The notes under the pieces: generated by a model
The model's input: the letters and a program-made list of their open reading frames with translations, nothing else
Told to the model about the DNA's origin: nothing
Databases searched by the model: none
Position numbers and translations under genes: made by a program
Shown here: positions 33,954 to 41,554 of the stretch, piece after piece
Position numbering within the stretch: the first letter of the stretch is position 1
How the letters are laid out: each line of letters opens with the position of its first letter
Source of the DNA: an uncultured Bacteroidota bacterium
GTDB lineage: Bacteria > Bacteroidota > Bacteroidia > Bacteroidales > UBA12481
Reading direction: 5' to 3'
NCBI GenBank assembly: GCA_903851365.1
Contig: CAINOB010000055.1
Coordinates: 1-59,167, forward strand
Length of the DNA stretch: 59,167 bases

Positions 33954-34890
33954 AGTGGTTGTCCTTATCAAGATGGGTTAATACTTTGCTTATTTCGAAT
34001 ACTTGTTTCCCGAGATCCCGGTTCATGGCATGCGGAGCCGGAATTTCCTCATTTGTGAGGTTAAAAAACTTGCCGGTCACCCCTTTCATATCCGGTGATG
34101 AGGCGAGGTAATAAATCGCTTCACCCGATACTTTCGGATTCTTCAGCATCGGCTGAATCAGGATGCGGGAGTATAGATTATACAATATGCCGTTGTTGTG
34201 CCCGATATTGGATTTCACTGCTCCGGGGTGCATAGCATTGATAGTCACTCCTTTGCCTTTCAATAAATCATTCAGTTCCCAGATCGTCATGAGCTGGGCG
34301 GTTTTTGAAGCACCATATCCGCTGAGCCCTCTATAACGCCTGCTTGCCCAAGTGAGGTCATTAATTTTAAGACCATTAAAGCGATGACCTTCCGAATTAA
34401 CATAGATAATCCGTGAAGGCGCACTTTCCACCATTCGTTTCAGCAATAAACTGGTAAACAAGAATGAAGCCAGATGATTTACGCCAAAAGCCATTTCATT
34501 TCCATCATCGGTTAGCTGACGGGTGGTCATGTGAACACCGGCATTATTGATCAGGACATCGATTCTGGGATACTTGGCCAGGATAGCACCGGCAGCCTTC
34601 CTCACCTCTTCCAGGCGTGAAAAATCAGCCAGATAATAATCGGGCGTTTGCGATGAAATCGAGCAAATCTCTGCGCACAATTTTTCAGCCTTTTCGCGAT
34701 TTCTGACCACCATCACAATTTTTGCTCCGGCTTTTGCCAGTCTGATTGCAGCCTGGTACCCAACTCCTGAGGTGGTTCCTGTAATCACACACACCTTGCC
34801 ATCCATGGATTCGGTTGAATTCTTTTGTGGCAAACGACCGATCACAATAAGTTTAAGCTCATCCGGAAGTTCAAATCTTTTCTTTTTCAT
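33943..34890 (-). CDS. Short-chain dehydrogenase/reductase (retinol-dehydrogenase-like)
   Basis: 315 residues. Rossmann motif VITGTTSGVGYQAA, NAG motif (LINNAGVHMTTRQL), catalytic Ser in RIIYVNSEGH, and the catalytic YGASK (Tyr-x-x-x-Lys). Length and motif spacing resemble the WW-oxidoreductase/retinol dehydrogenase subgroup, which reduces or oxidises long-chain or isoprenoid alcohols/aldehydes. Its start overlaps the stop of the NTF2-like pseudogene by one base, and its end overlaps the desaturase-like gene by 11 bp. The three probably form a lipid or polyene modification pathway. Confidence 0.82.
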   Translation of the reverse strand: MKKKRFELPDELKLIVIGRLPQKNSTESMDGKVCVITGTTSGVGYQAAIRLAKAGAKIVMVVRNREKAEKLCAEICSISSQTPDYYLADFSRLEEVRKAAGAILAKYPRIDVLINNAGVHMTTRQLTDDGNEMAFGVNHLASFLFTSLLLKRMVESAPSRIIYVNSEGHRFNGLKINDLTWASRRYRGLSGYGASKTAQLMTIWELNDLLKGKGVTINAMHPGAVKSNIGHNNGILYNLYSRILIQPMLKNPKVSGEAIYYLASSPDMKGVTGKFFNLTNEEIPAPHAMNRDLGKQVFEISKVLTHLDKDNHYEI

Positions 34891-35375
34891 CAGCCAAACC
34901 TCTTGATTAAAAACCGACGGTACATTTTACCAAATCTTGGAATATTATTAAAGATATCACCCCATAAATCATAATAATCCCGCTGCTCAATAATCTGATC
35001 ATCACAAATTCTCAGTTTTGTGGCACCATATAAATGAGTACTGGGCCATTTTTTGAACATCATGGTCATTATCCATTCGAAGATAATCACATCATCAGCC
35101 TGCGCAATGGTAACTATTTCCATGTTGAGCTCTTTTGTTCTCGTGGTCAGGCGGGTGCACATTTCAGTAAATGCCTCGATTCCCTCAATTCGTTGAATGG
35201 TATCCTGAAATATCAGGTCTTTATGGTAATAAGGGAATATGTGTGACCAATCCGGTTTCCCGTGGGTATTATATGTTTACGACCATAACTCTTTTATGGT
35301 ATCTATATTCAGATTCTTCAGTTCCGTTTGATCCGGATACGCTGACGGGTGCGGTCCCGTTGTATTTATGTCCAT
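34890..35375 (-). pseudogene. NTF2-like (SnoaL-type) protein interrupted by an in-frame TAA
   Basis: From the ATG at 35375 a single frame runs 161 codons to the stop at 34890, with one in-frame TAA at codon 33 (35277-35279). The sequence on both sides fits together: KNLNIDTIKELWS-stop-TYNTHGKPDWSHIFPYY, then KDLIFQDTIQRIEGIEAF, EWIMTMMFKKWPSTHLYGA, EQRDYYDLWGDIFNNIP. This is an NTF2-like fold whose members are small enzymes or partners of oxidoreductases. No alternative ATG/GTG/TTG lies between the stop and the Met codon at 35162, and that later start would give only 90 residues. I call it a pseudogene, or a sequencing error. It is first in the SDR/desaturase operon. Confidence 0.7.
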
Positions 35376-35508
35376 AATCTGCGGTTAGGTCAAAAGGTTT
35401 TGACAGGTCAAGATATTCAAATTTCAGTAAGATCAACAACAATAAAAACAACATTTGATGAACTTTGTTTTTGGGATTTCAGAATTCAAAATTAGGATGG
35501 GGTATCTA

Positions 35509-35564
35509 GTTGTACCCACCCCTGACCCCTCCCTGAGACCAGGGAGGGGCGGGTTGGGTACAAC
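35509..35564. repeat. Nested 56-bp palindrome in the gap before the GH120 gene
   Basis: Outer arms GTTGTACCCA (35509-35518) and TGGGTACAAC (35555-35564) and inner arms CCCCTCCCTG (35526-35535) and CAGGGAGGGG (35540-35549) are all perfect. The loop is AGAC. G/C composition differs from the AT-rich surroundings, suggesting a small mobile palindromic element. The rest of 35376-35615 shows no gene. Confidence 0.8.
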
Positions 35565-35615
35565 TTCCGAATGGTTCAATAAATTGCTATTTTGCATTGA
35601 TAAATCGATACACCC

Positions 35616-37535
35616 ATGAAACCTATAAAAATCATCTGCCTTGCCCTTACTGCAATTTTCCTGATCAATATAGAATCAGGAGCCCTTGCATCAAATAAAA
35701 CGTATCATGTATCGGTAAATGGCAGTGATGCCGGTGACGGAACATCTTCAAAACCATTTAAAACCATATCTGCTGCTTCAAAAGTGGCAATGCCGGGCGA
35801 TGTGATCACTGTTCACGAGGGCATTTACCGCGAGCAGATCGCCCCACCCCGCGGCGGAAATTCTGATGCAGAGCGGATAACCTACCAGGCAGCTGCGGGT
35901 GAAAAGGTGGATATCAGGGGTTCTGAAATTATCAAAGGATGGAAGAAGCTGGAGAATGATACCTGGGTGGTAAAGATTCCCAATAGCTTTTTTGGAAAAT
36001 TCAATCCATACAGCGATCTGATTCGGGGAGACTGGTTTTCCAATAAGGGACGTGAACACCATACCGGCTGCGTGTATCTGAATGGTGACTGGCTGATGGA
36101 AGCGGCAAAGCAGGAGAAGGTGATGAATTCTGCCGATCCAGCAAATCCATTATGGTACGGCAAGGTGGAAGGCGAAACCACCACTATCTGGGCACAGTTC
36201 ATCAAGGCAGACCCAAATCAGGGCCAGGTAGAAATCAATGTGCGGCAAACCGTTTTTTATCCCGATAAACCTTTCGTCAGTTATATTACTGTTCGTGGAT
36301 TTACTATGCAGCAGGCCGCTACCAATTGGGCTCCGCCGACGGCTGAGCAGATGGGATTGATCGGGACCCACTGGAGTAAAGGGTGGATTATTGAGAATAA
36401 TATCGTACAATATTCAAAATGCGTAGGTATTGCCCTCGGCAAATATGGCGATGAGTGGAACAACAACAATACCGAGTCGGCCGAAGGCTATGTCGGAACC
36501 ATCAACCGGGCGCTGGCTAATGGCTGGAGCAAGGAAAAAATCGGAAGCCATATTGTGCGCAAGAATACCGTTGCCTTTTGTGAGCAGTCGGGGGTTGTTG
36601 GCAGCATGGGCTGTGCCTTCAGCATCGTCGAAGGAAACACTATTCACGACATTCATGTACGGCAGCTGTTCACCGGCGCAGAGATGGCAGGAATCAAGTT
36701 CCATGGCGCCGTTGATGTACAGATCAGGAATAACCATATTTACCGGACCTGTCTGGGTATCTGGCTCGACTGGATGGCGCAGGGAGTGCAGGTAAAAAAT
36801 AATCTACTGAACGATAATGAAATCGATATTTTCCTCGAGGTCGATCACGGTCCGATGCTCATAAGCAACAATATCATGTTATCGAAAACCAGCCTCCTCA
36901 TGAATTCCAGCGGTGCCGCCTTTGTGCATAATATTTTTGGCGGAACCATGGAGGTCATTCCTTATGACAGCCGGCTGACTCCTTATCACAAACCACATTC
37001 AACCGAGGTGGCTGCACTTCATGACAATCCGGGAGGTGATATCAATTTTATCAATAACCTTTTTGTTAGTAATGGCAATGCCAGGCAATATGATAAAGCG
37101 CTGCTGCAGGTCAGGTTCTCCGGAAATATTTATACCAAAGGCACCAACCAGGCAGTGGCTGAAGATCTTGCCAAGAGATTCGATGGCCTCACCAATTCGC
37201 AGAAAACAAAGCTGCTGGTCAGGCAGGAAATGAATGCCTTAAATAAGCAGGATTTTGATCCGGCAGCAAAATTAATCGCCGAAAAGGATGGGATCTATCT
37301 TGATATCACTCTTGATAAAAGCTGGCTTACTGAACAAAAAAGAGATCTTGTCACAAGCGAATTACTGGGTAAAGTCATTGTTCCAGATTTACCTTTTGAA
37401 AACGTCGATGGGTCGGCAGTAAGGGTAGATACTGACTATTTCGGTAAAAAACGCAATCCCTCGAATCCGGCTCCAGGACCTATTGAAACCTGGAAAAACG
37501 GAGAACAGAAAATCAAAGTTTGGCCAAAAAAATGA
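35616..37535 (+). CDS. GH120 family beta-xylosidase (right-handed beta-helix)
   Basis: 639 residues with a signal peptide ending near SGALA. Throughout its length it matches GH120 proteins: PFKTISAASKVAMPGDVI, HEGIYREQIAPPRGG, GEKVDIRGSE, QGQVEINVRQTVFYP, YITVRGFTMQQAATNWAPPT, LIGTHWSKGWIIENNI, KEKIGSHIVRKNT. The putative nucleophile is Asp385 in GIWLDWMAQG and the acid/base is Glu408 in IFLEVDHGP; the 23-residue spacing equals that known for the family's catalytic pair. The enzyme would release xylose from the non-reducing ends of xylo-oligosaccharides in the periplasm. It is a single gene with no xylan utilisation cluster nearby. Confidence 0.85.
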   Translation: MKPIKIICLALTAIFLINIESGALASNKTYHVSVNGSDAGDGTSSKPFKTISAASKVAMPGDVITVHEGIYREQIAPPRGGNSDAERITYQAAAGEKVDIRGSEIIKGWKKLENDTWVVKIPNSFFGKFNPYSDLIRGDWFSNKGREHHTGCVYLNGDWLMEAAKQEKVMNSADPANPLWYGKVEGETTTIWAQFIKADPNQGQVEINVRQTVFYPDKPFVSYITVRGFTMQQAATNWAPPTAEQMGLIGTHWSKGWIIENNIVQYSKCVGIALGKYGDEWNNNNTESAEGYVGTINRALANGWSKEKIGSHIVRKNTVAFCEQSGVVGSMGCAFSIVEGNTIHDIHVRQLFTGAEMAGIKFHGAVDVQIRNNHIYRTCLGIWLDWMAQGVQVKNNLLNDNEIDIFLEVDHGPMLISNNIMLSKTSLLMNSSGAAFVHNIFGGTMEVIPYDSRLTPYHKPHSTEVAALHDNPGGDINFINNLFVSNGNARQYDKALLQVRFSGNIYTKGTNQAVAEDLAKRFDGLTNSQKTKLLVRQEMNALNKQDFDPAAKLIAEKDGIYLDITLDKSWLTEQKRDLVTSELLGKVIVPDLPFENVDGSAVRVDTDYFGKKRNPSNPAPGPIETWKNGEQKIKVWPKK

Positions 37536-37576
37536 GCTGGCGATAAAATTTTCGCATTTTAGGGTTAGCTGCATAA

Positions 37577-39340
37577 CTATTTTGTCACCACCAGCTTGCA
37601 TACGGAAGTCGATTTTCCATTCGATATCCGGATGTTATAAAATCCCGCAGCGTAAGTTGACAGGTCAAGCGTCTGGTTATAAAGACCGGGTCTGGGGAAA
37701 TTGATTTTTCTCGACAAGACTGCTCTTCCATTCATATCCAGCACCGTGAGTTGGTAATCGCCGGCAGAACTTACGGAACAATTCAGCGTTGCCATTCCGG
37801 AAGCAGGATTCGGGTAAACGCTTAAATCAAAGGAACCTGATTTTATGATATCCACGGAGGCAGCACGATCGGTGGTAAATTCGATGAGATTGCCATAGGC
37901 TGTTCCAGCTTTGTTAGTGGCAAAAGACCGGGCATAATAAGTTTTGCCTTGCTCAAGTCCGTCGATGGTTTCCTGAAAAATCCCTTTGCCACTGCCTGAG
38001 ATCACCTTATTGTTATCCAGAGTTGGATTATAGGTTGTTGCCCAGACAAAGCCCCTGGACGTCACTTCTGCTCCCGTGCTTTCAATCACATTCCCTCGCA
38101 GGGTAACGCTGGTGGTGGAATTAGGGGTTAAATAAAAGGTGGTTATGACCGGAAGCTCCGCCCATTTTCTCCTCAAAAAGCAGGATTCCTTAACAGCCAG
38201 CCTGACCACATCCGCTTCCAAATACAAAATAAGCAATGAGTTTATTACCGCGGTTACCGCTTTGTCACCTGATTGCTGAGATGTCTTCAGCCGCATCAAC
38301 CCTTCTTTGAGGTACAGACTTTCCTCAACACGCCTCCCAGGCATCAACTGTTCAAACCGGGCTTTGAGTGCAGCCAGGGAAGGGTTGGCGCTGGCCATCT
38401 TCATCAGGGCTTTGCTCAATCGTACGTCCACACTGTCGATGAACATAGGCTCCGCTGGATCCAGTGCGCCGCCACTATCCATGATGCTGTCCAGTTTGAG
38501 GCAGAAAGTGGCAAAGTCCTCATTGGTAGCCCCGGCAGCATTCATTGATGCCAGATATCCCGGATAATTAGCGGTGATAGCATCATAGGTTTTTTCGACC
38601 TCCTTTCGATTCCGATCTAACTCTGCCAGCCGGAGTTCAGAACTTTTCATACAGTACAATCCATCTAAGTAAATGGCACTAGAGATAGTGGTTGCTATTG
38701 AGTTGAAAATTTCATTTTTTGTGAGATCTGACTGAACATTACTGTAATTAAGATCAAAGGCTGCTGTATCGAAGTCCAGCTTGCTCAAAAGCGTGTCTAG
38801 TGTATCGGTGTAAATTTTTAGGGTATCATCTTCTAAATCGAAAAGTGCCAGAAAATCAATAAAAAGGGGGTATTTGGTCAAAAGGATGTCATGTGCCGAT
38901 GGAATGGAATCAGTAGATAAAGCAGATTTCTCTCTTTTCACGATTCTACCCATATCGTAGTATACGCATGCCAAAATATTGCCCAAAGTATCTAACTCCG
39001 TCCACTTCCCATGTTTTTTCCCATCGATATAATTACCCGTTGCATAGCTGTGCGGGACCACATAACTGTCATGTTCATAAAATGTTTCCTTTATTTCTCC
39101 TGTCCAATTACCCGTTTTTTTATCTCTATATCCTGTAGTCTTATGGTCAATCCATGAATAACCATTATTATAATTAATTATACCGATTTCCTCATACTGG
39201 CCATCAGACAGAAATTTTCCTTGGAGATGTGTATCACGAATATCATCATCACATCCGGTAATAAGCATAATAAAACCTGCCAGGGTGAGCAGCGAGGCAA
39301 TCGCACTAATGATTGTCCTGCGAGTTATTGGTGTTTTCAT
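37577..39340 (-). CDS. Lipoprotein-like MORN/fibronectin-type protein with T9SS sorting domain
   Basis: About 587 residues from the MKTPITRR start. A hydrophobic segment ends at LITGCDDD, a lipobox with acidic residues after it. The N-terminal part has MORN-like repeats (GQYEEIGIINYNNGYSW, KTGNWTGEIKETFYEHDSY, GNYIDGKKHGKWTELDTLGN). A long helical region follows (about 170-370). A fibronectin III-like domain (SVTLRGNVIESTGAEVTSRG, GLEQGKTYYARSFATNKAG) and a type A T9SS sorting domain (VYPNPASGMATLNC, YAAGFYNIRI) end the protein. Having both a lipobox and a T9SS signal is unusual. Function unknown. Overlaps the preceding membrane-protein gene by 35 bp. Confidence 0.68.
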   Translation of the reverse strand: MKTPITRRTIISAIASLLTLAGFIMLITGCDDDIRDTHLQGKFLSDGQYEEIGIINYNNGYSWIDHKTTGYRDKKTGNWTGEIKETFYEHDSYVVPHSYATGNYIDGKKHGKWTELDTLGNILACVYYDMGRIVKREKSALSTDSIPSAHDILLTKYPLFIDFLALFDLEDDTLKIYTDTLDTLLSKLDFDTAAFDLNYSNVQSDLTKNEIFNSIATTISSAIYLDGLYCMKSSELRLAELDRNRKEVEKTYDAITANYPGYLASMNAAGATNEDFATFCLKLDSIMDSGGALDPAEPMFIDSVDVRLSKALMKMASANPSLAALKARFEQLMPGRRVEESLYLKEGLMRLKTSQQSGDKAVTAVINSLLILYLEADVVRLAVKESCFLRRKWAELPVITTFYLTPNSTTSVTLRGNVIESTGAEVTSRGFVWATTYNPTLDNNKVISGSGKGIFQETIDGLEQGKTYYARSFATNKAGTAYGNLIEFTTDRAASVDIIKSGSFDLSVYPNPASGMATLNCSVSSAGDYQLTVLDMNGRAVLSRKINFPRPGLYNQTLDLSTYAAGFYNIRISNGKSTSVCKLVVTK

Positions 39341-39779
39341 AATATAGGTGGTTTGTGGTTTTGGCATAGGTGAGAATACCGGCAAAAAGGCCGGCCGTGA
39401 TCCATCCGACATCGGAAAATGAAAAAGTTCCCCGTATGGTTCCGGTTAGCTGAAGGAATTCAGATCCCAGGAGTAGTATTGGGATCGTTGCATACCAGAG
39501 GTACCTCCACACCGATTTACTGCCGGACCAGATAGTGAGGATGATCAGGGTGTAGGCAAAGGCCCATAAACTATCGGGAACTGAATAAATGAACCAATTG
39601 GGCATTATGGATGTGGCAGCTGAAAAGGGGGCTCTCAGGAAGGTGAGGGTCTGGCCGAATCCTAGTGTGCGGATCCATTGAAAGAAAACAAATTCTGAAG
39701 GACGGAAGAGGATATATATCAAGCCTCCGGTAACAATGGCCAGACCAGCGATGAGCAACGGGATCCGACTTGTCCTCAT
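39306..39779 (-). CDS. Small polytopic membrane protein (VanZ-like appearance)
   Basis: 157 residues with four to five hydrophobic segments (IPLLIAGLAIVTGGLIYILF, SLWAFAYTLIILTIW, LWYATIPILLLGSEFLQL, DVGWITAGLFAGILTYA). The pattern of short helices with PDSLWAFAY and GSEFLQ resembles VanZ-like proteins, but I see no diagnostic residue set. Its 3' end overlaps the next gene by 35 bp, so the two are probably co-transcribed. Confidence 0.6.
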   Translation of the reverse strand: MRTSRIPLLIAGLAIVTGGLIYILFRPSEFVFFQWIRTLGFGQTLTFLRAPFSAATSIMPNWFIYSVPDSLWAFAYTLIILTIWSGSKSVWRYLWYATIPILLLGSEFLQLTGTIRGTFSFSDVGWITAGLFAGILTYAKTTNHLYYENTNNSQDNH

Positions 39780-39912
39780 TACAGACCGGTTATCAGGGAT
39801 TCAGGTCTTACTAATTTACAAAACCTTTTTCGAATTCCCCAAAAAGGAGCATAGAATATCTGATAGACTATTCGCGAGGCAGGCTCAAACCTGTTGCTGC
39901 CTCCACCGGTAC

Positions 39913-40794
39913 TCAGGAAAGTTTATACGTTTGTTTGAGGAATTCTTTAATGCTCAAAGGCTTTCTGCCGATCAGTTTTTCCAGAGTGTGATCAGGAAAA
40001 TCAAATTCACCCTGTGCAATACCCGTGCAGAATGATGCCGTCATCATGATTCCCATATCCGGAACTCCGGCTTGCTTCATGGCAGCAGTAAAAGTGGCGG
40101 CGTCAGGTGTGGCATAATGGATTTGCTTACCTGAAAGTTCAGTGAGGATGGCAGCAATATCATAAAATGAAAGGCTTTCAGGAACGGAGATTTCGTAGGT
40201 CTTGTTGTCATGACCATCAGTGGTAAGTACTGCAACACCCGCTGAAGCCATATCGGAACGCGAGGTAAATGAACCCTTTCCGCTTCCGGCCGGCAGGTAA
40301 ATTACACCGGACTTAAGCACCTGATCTCCCATAAACATCGGAAGGATATCGGCATAAAGAGCGTGTTTCATAATGGTATATTTCAACCCCGATGCCTTGA
40401 TCAGATTCTCCGCCAGAATATGTGCCTTTGCCACAATGGCTATCGGTGAAGAGGCATCATCGGTTTTACGCTGAAAGCTGGTATAAATGATATGACCCAC
40501 CCTTGCCTCGGCGGCGGCTTTAACAACATTATCATGGTGCACTGAGCGATTCATGATATCGTTGCTTGAAACGAAGTACAGCTTATCAATCCACTTAAAG
40601 GCGTTCACCAGCGACTGATAATCACTATAATCGCCCTGTACCAATTCCACCCCTTTTTCTTTCAGTGCCGCTGCTTTCGACAGATCGCGCACCAGGACCG
40701 AAACATTTGCCGGTCCTTGTTTCTCAACTAATTCATTCACCACAGCGCTTCCGAGGTGACCGGTAGCACCGGTAATCAATATTTTGCTCATTTT
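39913..40794 (-). CDS. NmrA-like NAD(P)-binding oxidoreductase (quinone oxidoreductase 2 type)
   Basis: About 293 residues from MSKILITGATGHLGSAVV, which carries the NAD(P)-binding GxxGxxG. VELVQGDYSDYQSL, IYTSFQRKTDDASSPIAIVA and NKTYEISVPESLSFYDIAAI fit the atypical SDR/NmrA group that includes QorB-type quinone reductases. These lack the Tyr-x-x-x-Lys catalytic set of classic SDRs. The role is probably NADPH-dependent quinone reduction or redox sensing. Stand-alone gene between VanZ-like and hemolysin III-type genes. The preceding eight codons (MFTLKLNN) are not used because the Rossmann motif should start near residue 3. Confidence 0.8.
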   Translation of the reverse strand, partial: KMSKILITGATGHLGSAVVNELVEKQGPANVSVLVRDLSKAAALKEKGVELVQGDYSDYQSLVNAFKWIDKLYFVSSNDIMNRSVHHDNVVKAAAEARVGHIIYTSFQRKTDDASSPIAIVAKAHILAENLIKASGLKYTIMKHALYADILPMFMGDQVLKSGVIYLPAGSGKGSFTSRSDMASAGVAVLTTDGHDNKTYEISVPESLSFYDIAAILTELSGKQIHYATPDAATFTAAMKQAGVPDMGIMMTASFCTGIAQGEFDFPDHTLEKLIGRKPLSIKEFLKQTYKLS

Positions 40795-40855
40795 ATTGTT
40801 CAATTTTAAGGTAAACAAGATAAGTCGGTTAAAGTTTAGTATTGAGGATATCTGA

Positions 40856-41524
40856 TTACTTAATCGTTATCGGCAGTAAATAATAATAGATCGCAATGAA
40901 GTGGGATGCCGCACCGGCCACAACCAGAAGGTGCCAAACAAGGTGGTGGTGCTTAAAACGAGCCATTCGATAAAAAAAGATTCCGATCGTGTAGCATAGC
41001 CCCCCGATAAGTATCCAGAGAAGGCCCATCAACGTCAAGCTCTTATAAATCGGGACGATAGCAATTAATACCATCCACCCCATGGATGCGTAAAGTAAAA
41101 TGTAAAACAGATTGACCCCCTGATTAAACCGGGTGGGCTTAACCAGCTTGATTGTAATCCCGATAATGGCCAGACCCCATTCCACCCCGAAAATCACCCA
41201 TCCGAAGGTTCCATGAAGTGCCACCAGCGTGAATGGGGTATATGTTCCTGCTATCAAGGTAAAAATGGCAATCTGATCGATGGTGAAAAAAACGTCCTTT
41301 GCTTTGCCCTGCTTCAGCCAGTGAGTCATGGTGGATGAGAAAAACAGGATGATCATCGTAGTGCCAAAAACCGCAGTGCTCACAATGTGCCAAGCGTTGC
41401 CGATCCTGGCCGATTTTACAATGAGAAGAACCAATGCCACCGTAGCTAAAACCGCTCCGGTAAGATGCGACACTGCATTGGCCAGCTCTTCGTTCTTGGA
41501 GTATCTCGATTCGAGTTCTGTCAT
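40856..41524 (-). CDS. Hemolysin III family (PAQR-like) membrane protein
   Basis: 222 residues with seven hydrophobic helices. Family residues are visible: NAVSHLTGAVLATVALVLLI at the first helix, the SSTMTHWL Ser/His motif, the Asp in FFTIDQIAIFTLIAGTYTPF, and the closing HHHLVWHLLVVAGAASHF with the conserved His residues. PAQR-type proteins have a zinc site and hydrolase-like activity; the bacterial role is membrane homeostasis rather than haemolysis. The start (MTELESRYSKNEELAN) is close to the divergent GH2 start, so the promoters share a short gap. Confidence 0.87.
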   Translation of the reverse strand: MTELESRYSKNEELANAVSHLTGAVLATVALVLLIVKSARIGNAWHIVSTAVFGTTMIILFFSSTMTHWLKQGKAKDVFFTIDQIAIFTLIAGTYTPFTLVALHGTFGWVIFGVEWGLAIIGITIKLVKPTRFNQGVNLFYILLYASMGWMVLIAIVPIYKSLTLMGLLWILIGGLCYTIGIFFYRMARFKHHHLVWHLLVVAGAASHFIAIYYYLLPITIK

Positions 41525-41554
41525 ATCTTTATCAGAATGAATTCCTGCAAAGTT

